A stretch of DNA of 36,514 nucleotides, taken from NCBI GenBank assembly GCA_002412705.1, contig DHVO01000035.1, positions 1 to 36,514 of the forward strand. The letters are read 5' to 3'. Under the pieces are notes generated by a model that did not search any database, was not told the DNA's origin, and worked only from the letters and a program-made list of their open reading frames with translations. Position 1 is the first letter of the stretch. Each line of letters begins with the position of its first letter. Shown here piece by piece: positions 32,042-36,514 of the stretch. Source of the stretch: Bacteroidales bacterium UBA5206 (GTDB taxonomy: Bacteria; Bacteroidota; Bacteroidia; Bacteroidales; Tenuifilaceae). Position numbers and translations under genes: made by a program.

Positions 32042-32944
32042 CTAATAGTTTGTGATGAGCAGCTCGTTTAGTTCCCCTCTTTTTTGGGCGTTGGAGTTTA
32101 TTCTGCGTGTTGCTTTAACCCTACTTATGTTGAACTGTGCATACAGCTCGTCAAAAAAGCTACTGGAGTTTGGGCTGGTTCTTACATCGGAGTTACTTAG
32201 CATCCACTGGTAGCCTTTAGCGTCTAGCGCAGAGCAAAAGTGCTTGAGCCGTACCTGTTGATGGTCGTTAAAATCTGTTTTTGCGTAGGCGTTAAAGCTA
32301 GAGGTGCTGTTTAGCGGTTTGTAAGGGGGATCGAAGTAAAATAGGCTTTCACTTGATGCGTATTGCTCCGTTTGCTCAAAATCGCCACACAGTATATCCA
32401 CCTTTTTTAGGATGTTGCTCACGGCTATTATGTTAGCAGAATCGCAGATTGTTGGCTTTTTATATGCACCCATGGGCACATTGAACTCATTGTTCCGGTT
32501 AACCCGGTACAGCCCATTAAAGCAGGTCCTGTTAAGGAAAATGAATAGTGCGGCATGTGTAACCTTATCCTTGGAGCGGGAGTTAAAATCATCGCGAATT
32601 TTGTAGTAGTACTCAGCCTTTTTTTGCTGATTATCGCCAAAGGAATAATAGTTTTCCTGTATGGCACCAAGCGTCCCAATTAGTTCTTTGGCATTTGCAG
32701 CTATTGCCTTGTAGGTTCCAATAAGATCCTCGTTCACATCGTTTATTACGGCTCTCTTGATGTTGGGATAAGTGCTGAGCATCCAAAAAAGAACAGCACC
32801 GCTGCCCACAAAGGGCTCAATGTACGTGTAGCCTCCATTGGCAAAGTTGGCGGGGAGCCTTTTCTCTATCTCGCCAATAAGCTGTGTTTTGCCTCCGGCC
32901 CACTTTAAAAATGGTTTTGCGCTGCTGGGTATGCTAATGCTCAT
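32042..32944 (-). CDS. Dam-family adenine-specific DNA methyltransferase (D12 class)
   Basis: The 300-residue product has the D12/Dam order of motifs. The AdoMet-binding start is FLKWAGGKTQ (residues 12-21), motif I is YIEPFVGSGAVLFW (41-54), FLNRTCFNGLYRVN is near 135-148 and the catalytic motif IV is DPPY (205-208). MLSNSD follows near 248. It methylates the N6 of adenine; most relatives act on GATC, but the site is inferred from the family. No obvious restriction enzyme lies beside it, so it may be a solitary methylase or a remnant of a restriction-modification pair. Its upstream region has two perfect inverted repeats. Confidence 0.92.
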   Translation of the reverse strand: MSISIPSSAKPFLKWAGGKTQLIGEIEKRLPANFANGGYTYIEPFVGSGAVLFWMLSTYPNIKRAVINDVNEDLIGTYKAIAANAKELIGTLGAIQENYYSFGDNQQKKAEYYYKIRDDFNSRSKDKVTHAALFIFLNRTCFNGLYRVNRNNEFNVPMGAYKKPTICDSANIIAVSNILKKVDILCGDFEQTEQYASSESLFYFDPPYKPLNSTSSFNAYAKTDFNDHQQVRLKHFCSALDAKGYQWMLSNSDVRTSPNSSSFFDELYAQFNISRVKATRRINSNAQKRGELNELLITNY

Positions 32945-32968
32945 TTATTACTGCTAATTTGTTTATTG

Positions 32969-32987
32969 GGCTATACAATACATAGCC
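32969..32987. repeat. Inverted repeat in the dam-like gene leader
   Basis: GGCTAT (32969-32974) and ATAGCC (32982-32987) are exact reverse complements around a 7-base loop, 25 bases before the methylase start. It would fall in the 5' leader of the mRNA if transcription starts from the -7 box at 33001-33008. Confidence 0.45.
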
Positions 32988-32993
32988 GCCACT

Positions 32994-33016
32994 AAGTTCA
33001 CAAAAATAGTGAACTT
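32994..33016 (-). promoter_or_regulatory. Dyad overlapping the predicted -7 box of the dam-like gene
   Basis: AAGTTCAC (32994-33001) and GTGAACTT (33009-33016) are exact reverse complements around a 7-base spacer. On the minus strand the spacer with one flanking base reads TATTTTTG (33008-33001), an exact TAnnTTTG -7 box, so a protein bound to the dyad would cover the promoter. No good -33 element is seen upstream. No GATC lies inside it. Confidence 0.45.
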
Positions 33017-33079
33017 GATGATAGGTTGGGGGAATTGTTCTCGAAGCTTTTTCAGCAATCAAGTTTCTTAGTAGAAGCG

Positions 33080-33109
33080 AAGGGCTGCCATTGCATTTTG
33101 GCAGCCCTT
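33080..33109 (-). terminator. Hairpin after the M56/M23 gene
   Basis: AAGGGCTGCCA (33080-33090) pairs exactly with TGGCAGCCCTT (33099-33109) around an 8-base loop. It begins 5 bases past the M56/M23 stop codon. The minus-strand tail lacks a proper T run, so termination strength is uncertain. Confidence 0.7.
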
Positions 33110-33114
33110 GTTCT

Positions 33115-34467
33115 TTACTTTTTCGTTGAGTATAAGTTAAGTTTTAAATAGCCCGAAGGATCAACCGCCTCTCCATCTTTCCTTAGCTCAAAGTGTAGAT
33201 GCGGACCAGTAGAAACCCCCGATTGCCCCATGTAGGCAATAAGTTCCCCGCGCTTTACTGTTTGGCCCTGCTTAGCAGCGTAACTGCTTAGCTGTGCATA
33301 TAGCGATGAGAAGCCATTGGCATGGTCAATAACCAAGTACTTACCATAACCCTTAACCTCAACTATTTTGCTAATTACACCATCGGCAACGGCAAGTATT
33401 GGAGTGCCCTCTGGGCCAGCAACATCAATCCCTTTGTGCATTTTTTCTACCCGCTCTATTGGGTGTACTCTATTCCCATACCCCGAGGCGAAATAGATAC
33501 CCTTATCAGCCTTAACTGGGAGAACAAATTCGGGATCGGTATTCCCTGGTGTAAGAGGGGGATGGTTACTGAGTAAATCCAACGGTGCTTTCTCAAACGA
33601 GAAGCTCATTAAAAGGATTGCCAGAACAGGCAATATTAGCGTAAGCTTAATATGTGCAAACCTTGATGTTCTTATTCTTGTCATCATTTTGATTCTTTTT
33701 AGGGTTAATGAAGATGCAAAGCCACTTGCAAGCGCATTGCTTAACCGGTTCTGAACACTTTGCAGCATGATATTCTGATAATCGATGCTGCAAACGCCGT
33801 TACGGAGGCAGTCCCTATCGGCAAGGTATTCGTGAACCTCAACAAACGCTTTTTTGTACAAGTAGATGAAAGGATTGAACCATAACAGAATCCTGATGAT
33901 CTCAACAAGTAGTAAATCCAATGAGTGAAGCTGCTTGGCATGAGCCGCTTCGTGCATTAGAATTTTATCAGTATCACTGGCTCCTATGGCTTTGGGGCTC
34001 AGGAATACGTAATGAAAGAATGAGTAAGGTGATGATGTACTATCCGTTAGGACTAACTTCATTCCTTTTACTGATTTTACTTCATAGGCACTGCAACTTT
34101 TTATTAAACGTAACAGGTTTTGTACCACCCGAGCAAGAGATATTGCCACACCAACGATGTATGCAGCAAGCAGCATTGTAAGCCAGCTAACCGCCGATGC
34201 TTGCTTTGCAACAGCATCGCCAATTGGGTAATCGGGTTCCCAAAATATATCTGCGTTGTAGTAAGCTAATGGGTTTACCACTAGCGGTGCATTTACATTA
34301 AGGGTAATGCTAAGGGCTGGTAGTACAAGCGATAAGCACATGGCACATAGCAAGAAGAATCTATTCCTCTGATAAAAGGAATCACGGGACAGGAAAGCCC
34401 TGTAAAACAGGTAAAATCCGGCTAAGCAGATACTCACCTCCCAGATGTATTGAATACCGCTACTCAT
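33115..34467 (-). CDS. M56 (BlaR1-like) membrane protease fused to an M23 (LytM) peptidase domain
   Basis: The 450-residue product has about four to five membrane helices (near 5-25, 36-57, 97-118, 185-205 and 272-290). The M56 site is HEAAH at 172-176, with EVHEYLADRD at 210-219 downstream. After the last helix, residues about 315-440 form an M23/LytM domain: GYGNRVHP, HKGIDVAG (His344, Asp348) and GPHLHFEL (His425). In BlaR1/MecR1 the matching place holds an extracellular penicillin-binding sensor. A role in sensing or cutting peptidoglycan, with cytoplasmic cleavage of the BlaI-type repressor, is inferred. I start at the ATG at 34467, which overlaps the repressor stop by 8 bases and puts a helix at the N-terminus. 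An ATG at 34503 adds 12 basic residues. The M23/M56 combination is known as a family. Confidence 0.93.
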   Translation of the reverse strand: MSSGIQYIWEVSICLAGFYLFYRAFLSRDSFYQRNRFFLLCAMCLSLVLPALSITLNVNAPLVVNPLAYYNADIFWEPDYPIGDAVAKQASAVSWLTMLLAAYIVGVAISLARVVQNLLRLIKSCSAYEVKSVKGMKLVLTDSTSSPYSFFHYVFLSPKAIGASDTDKILMHEAAHAKQLHSLDLLLVEIIRILLWFNPFIYLYKKAFVEVHEYLADRDCLRNGVCSIDYQNIMLQSVQNRLSNALASGFASSLTLKRIKMMTRIRTSRFAHIKLTLILPVLAILLMSFSFEKAPLDLLSNHPPLTPGNTDPEFVLPVKADKGIYFASGYGNRVHPIERVEKMHKGIDVAGPEGTPILAVADGVISKIVEVKGYGKYLVIDHANGFSSLYAQLSSYAAKQGQTVKRGELIAYMGQSGVSTGPHLHFELRKDGEAVDPSGYLKLNLYSTKK

Positions 34468-34846
34468 CGGCCTGTTGCTTTTTGCTTTGTATTTGCTCTT
34501 CAATTAGAGCCTTCATCTCTTCCAACTCTGTAAGTGAGAGATCCTGCTCCCGAGTAAAGAACGATGTGAACTTTTGCACCGAGTTGTTGAACAGGGAGCT
34601 AAAAACACCTCTCATGTACTCTCGGGTATAGGATTTTTTTGAGATCAACGGATAGTACTGGTTGGTTTTACCAAATATGGTGTAACCAATAAAGCCTTTT
34701 TTTACCAGCACCCGCACAACGGTGGCCACCGTTGTATTAGCCGGGCGAGGCTCTGGAAACTCATCTATGATATCCTTAAGGAATCCTTTCTCAAGCTTCC
34801 ACAGGTACTGCATTACTTGTTCTTCTGCCTTGGTCAATTCTTTCAT
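34460..34846 (-). CDS. BlaI/MecI/CopY family transcriptional repressor
   Basis: This 128-residue protein has the family's winged helix: LTKAEEQVMQYLWKLEKGF at residues 4-22, then PANTTVATVVRVLVKKGFIG near 35-54, which includes the recognition helix. Residues about 70-128 are the helical dimerisation part (YTREYMRGVFSSLF). In BlaI and MecI, cleavage by the BlaR1 protease in this C-terminal region releases repression. Its gene overlaps that of the M56 protease, the normal pairing. Two ACTA-n6-TAGT sites and a -7 box lie directly upstream, so it probably represses its own operon. The predicted start of transcription is almost at the ATG. Confidence 0.95.
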   Translation of the reverse strand: MKELTKAEEQVMQYLWKLEKGFLKDIIDEFPEPRPANTTVATVVRVLVKKGFIGYTIFGKTNQYYPLISKKSYTREYMRGVFSSLFNNSVQKFTSFFTREQDLSLTELEEMKALIEEQIQSKKQQADE

Positions 34847-34850
34847 GCAA

Positions 34851-34858
34851 CAAACCTA
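34851..34858 (-). promoter_or_regulatory. Predicted -7 box of the blaI-M56/M23 operon
   Basis: On the minus strand the bases read TAGGTTTG, an exact TAnnTTTG match. A TTG 20 bases upstream (minus strand, 34881-34879) is a possible -33 element. Only 4 bases separate the box from the ATG, so transcripts from it would have little or no leader. Confidence 0.45.
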
Positions 34859-34896
34859 CGACTATTTATTTAGTTGTACAACTATTTTTATAGTCG
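34859..34896. promoter_or_regulatory. BlaI-type operator with four phased ACTA/TAGT half-sites
   Basis: CGACTAT (34859-34865) and ATAGTCG (34890-34896) form an outer dyad. The 14-bp perfect palindrome TAGTTGTACAACTA (34871-34884) has the same centre. ACTA, TAGT, ACTA and TAGT start at 34861, 34871, 34881 and 34891, exactly 10 bp apart. The outer pairs read ACTA-n6-TAGT, the same form as the known MecI/BlaI operator core ACTACATATGTAGT. The region covers the predicted -33 to -7 interval. Confidence 0.7.
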
Positions 34897-34910
34897 TTTT
34901 GTTTGCAAGG

Positions 34911-35150
34911 ATGATTTTTGTAGTTAAATGGGTGTCTGTCAGTTTGAATAAATCATTATACCAGTTCATTACAGCGGTTTACGGCACCGTTGTTGGGCTA
35001 TTCTTGCAGGCTCTTGCCTATTGTTCCTTCTATAGGGTAATGAACAAAAGAATGGTTAACCTTAAAAATGAAAACCTTACAATAAGCCGTCAGACTACAG
35101 AATACATTAAAAGGATGAAGTCTCTTTCCTTTCTTCTGATGATAGTTTGA
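34911..35150 (+). CDS. Doubtful small membrane protein divergent from blaI
   Basis: From the ATG at 34911 a 79-codon frame runs to TGA. It encodes one clear hydrophobic segment (ITAVYGTVVGLFLQALAYC, about 20-38) and a basic, helical C-terminal part (VMNKRMVNLKNENLTISR). I do not recognise it. The frame is open further upstream but would overlap blaI in antisense, so the longer version is unlikely. If real, it would be divergently transcribed from the BlaI operator region and could be co-regulated. Confidence 0.35.
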   Translation: MIFVVKWVSVSLNKSLYQFITAVYGTVVGLFLQALAYCSFYRVMNKRMVNLKNENLTISRQTTEYIKRMKSLSFLLMIV

Positions 35151-35169
35151 ACACTATTACCAAAATGCC

Positions 35170-35309
35170 TTAAACCTTGCTTAGTTCCTCAAGTAGTGCG
35201 GGTCGGTTGGAGTATTTTTTCCTAAAAAACGCAATTACTTCATTGGACTGTTTAGTTTATCCTCGTCTGCTGAGTATTCGTGCCAATAGCTATATTTGTT
35301 GATAGAATA
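35170..35309 (-). pseudogene. Frameshifted C-terminal gene remnant
   Basis: On the minus strand two overlapping frames have strongly protein-like sequence. The first (35309-35238) reads YSINKYSYWHEYSADEDKLN before drifting to a stop. The second (35256-35173) reads SNEVIAFFRKKYSNRP and then ALLEELSKV, with a stop at 35170. A single frameshift between about 35240 and 35256 would join them into one C-terminus of roughly 45 residues. Upstream the first frame is closed by TAG at 35312-35310. I cannot name the parent family. Confidence 0.4.
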
Positions 35310-35413
35310 CTAAGTAATAGAACTGTGAGGTAGGTTTGGGTGAACAGAGCCTATATTCAGCCTCTTTTATTAAAAATTGCTAGCACATTATTTAAAACCA
35401 AAATAACAACACT

Positions 35414-36502
35414 ATGTATTTTCAATTAGTTATACTCTTAGTATCAATGTTTTTTAGTTCTGCTAATGAAAACGTTCTTGTTATAGATAAAACAGATCGC
35501 ACTCCCATTGCAGGTGTCGAAATTTTATCGGATGAGGGAAGTGTTTTGCTCAATACAGATTTAAACGGAATGTTCAATAAAAGCAGGCTTAAAGAAATTG
35601 GAATAAAACATATAATCCTATATAGTCCAGAGTATAAATTAATTGATTTTAAAACAGAGAATCTACCAGATACTATTTTTTTAGAAAAGAGAGAACCTAT
35701 AGAGCTAGAAGGAGTGACTATAGTAAAATCAGCCAAAAAGGAAAAGTATTTTACGGTAAGGGGTTATGCAAGGAGTTGGAAATTAACTAATAATAAACTT
35801 TCGCGTTATGGTGATGCTATTATTGAATACCATATTCCGTATAAAAAATCAAATAACGATTTTGCAACAGGAATTAAAAACTACATTACAGAATACAGAA
35901 CGTTTAAAATTGATAGCATCAAACAAAGGTCAAGAGTAGTAAGTATTTCTGCATACGATGGTTTTTTTGATTGTAGAATTCCCATACGTGATATTTTAGA
36001 GCGAACCAAAAGTTATAGGAATTACACTCTTGAGAACATTAAAGACAGTTTATACAATATCATAGAAGACAAAAGCATTGTTGGGATTGCTGTTTTAGCC
36101 AATAATAAATATCCTGCTAAAATAAATTTGGTAGAAGAGTTTCGTTCTGATGAAGTTAAAAAGAATATTTTTTGGAAGTTCTCTGGAGGAGAGAAGAATA
36201 CTGAAGTATGGACAGGAGAAGGAGAGGAAAGGCATCCTCTTTACCTCTTTTATAACAAGAAATTTATTGTAAATACAAAATTGGGAAGTGCTTCAATTGA
36301 AGTTGTAAACGAAATCTTTATTGAAGATATAGTGATAAATGGAAATACTATACCCGATAAAAGTGTAAGACATATTGATATAGACCGCAGCTATTATAGC
36401 AACAATAAAAATTTGGAATTAAAACTTCTTGAGCATCCATTACCTTCTAATATTGAACAACAAATACGTACAACAACTGAAAACAAAAACAAGTTCAAAT
36501 GA
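35414..36502 (+). CDS. Secreted AT-rich protein with N-terminal carboxypeptidase-regulatory-like domain
   Basis: This 362-residue protein has a signal peptide (MYFQLVILLVSMFFSSA, cleavage near residue 17). Residues about 20-95 look like a carboxypeptidase-D regulatory-like beta-sandwich (VLVIDKTDRTPIAGVEIL, then NTDLNGMFN). That domain is used in Bacteroidota at the start of TonB-dependent receptors and other surface proteins. The linker IELEGVTIVKS is typical of such proteins. The remaining 260 residues, with many Asn, Lys and Ile, are not recognised, and no beta-barrel is visible. Base composition is clearly more AT-rich than most genes here, which suggests recent acquisition or relaxed selection. 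A possible next gene overlaps its stop. Confidence 0.85.
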   Translation: MYFQLVILLVSMFFSSANENVLVIDKTDRTPIAGVEILSDEGSVLLNTDLNGMFNKSRLKEIGIKHIILYSPEYKLIDFKTENLPDTIFLEKREPIELEGVTIVKSAKKEKYFTVRGYARSWKLTNNKLSRYGDAIIEYHIPYKKSNNDFATGIKNYITEYRTFKIDSIKQRSRVVSISAYDGFFDCRIPIRDILERTKSYRNYTLENIKDSLYNIIEDKSIVGIAVLANNKYPAKINLVEEFRSDEVKKNIFWKFSGGEKNTEVWTGEGEERHPLYLFYNKKFIVNTKLGSASIEVVNEIFIEDIVINGNTIPDKSVRHIDIDRSYYSNNKNLELKLLEHPLPSNIEQQIRTTTENKNKFK

Positions 36503-36514
36503 TGGGCATAGTTG
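36499..36514 (+). CDS. Possible start of a further gene, cut by the window end
   Basis: ATG at 36499 overlaps the previous stop as ATGA, the usual coupling of operon genes, and the frame is open for the remaining five codons (MMGIV). There is too little sequence to judge a product. Confidence 0.25.

Noticed and set aside
31535..32944. Complete restriction-modification system
   Set aside because: Only a methylase is clear. The neighbouring protein shows no nuclease motif that I can see, so the pairing is left as a question.
34468..34503. Upstream ATG for the M56/M23 protein
   Set aside because: It would add 12 basic residues (MKSKYKAKSNRP) encoded inside blaI; the 34467 start has the usual stop-start overlap and matches M56 family N-termini.
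34722..34910. Longer version of the small plus-strand ORF near blaI
   Set aside because: The extra 63 codons are antisense to the well-supported repressor gene and would start inside it; only the part from 34911 is kept, at low confidence.

Overview
The window is a contiguous piece of a Bacteroidota chromosome, most likely Bacteroidales/Marinilabiliales-like. That placement is inferred from family content, not from a marker search. The signs are a type IX secretion (T9SS) type B sorting domain on a giant SprB-like adhesin, a PorP/SprF partner, DUF2147, a long-form LspA, weak or absent Shine-Dalgarno sequences, and several exact matches to the Bacteroidota -7 box TAnnTTTG.

Layout. 1-2200: a tRNA with CAU anticodon (minus), then on plus a YihX-like HAD phosphatase, a secreted DUF2147 protein and a ComF-type phosphoribosyltransferase. 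2200-8000: ubiX (minus), an unrecognised secreted protein, asnS and rpoN in tandem, and a PAP2-like membrane protein. 8000-8640: a 640-base gene-poor leader with several dyads and a possible 39-codon ORF. 8639-20529: a surface-protein locus. It holds a small secreted Ig-like protein, a 3428-residue adhesin (three Ig/PKD-like modules, nine 93-residue repeats, 23 SprB-type modules, a non-repeat region and a type B sorting domain), and then a PorP/SprF-family outer-membrane protein behind a hairpin terminator. 20680-25611: lspA (minus), a ROK sugar kinase (plus), a Na/Pi cotransporter with an Ig-like N-terminal extension (minus) and a DUF2461 protein (minus). 25840-31297: a complete RND efflux operon (adaptor, pump, TolC-like channel). 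31535-32944: a conserved-looking hypothetical gene converging on a Dam-type adenine methylase. 33115-34846: a BlaI-type repressor overlapping a gene for an M56 (BlaR1-like) membrane protease with an M23 (LytM) domain in place of the beta-lactam sensor. 34850-36514: an operator/promoter region, a doubtful small ORF, a frameshifted gene remnant, an AT-rich secreted protein, and possibly the first codons of another gene.

How the genes work together. The adhesin and the PorP/SprF protein match the sprB-sprF pairing known from Flavobacterium gliding loci, where the SprF-like protein is needed to deliver the adhesin to the surface; the small secreted protein upstream resembles the adhesin's own N-terminus. 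The RND genes form one tripartite pump. The repressor and the M56/M23 protein form a BlaI-BlaR1-like sensor pair, with ACTA/TAGT half-sites every 10 bp upstream.

Most striking observations: (1) two duplicated module pairs in the adhesin where one module lacks its first cysteine and the next lacks its second, which predicts inter-module disulfides; (2) the BlaI-M56/M23 pair and its phased operator; (3) a perfect dyad around the predicted -7 box of the dam-like gene; (4) an imperfect repeat shared by two intergenic regions, each just downstream of a minus-strand gene; (5) a frameshifted gene remnant at 35170-35309.
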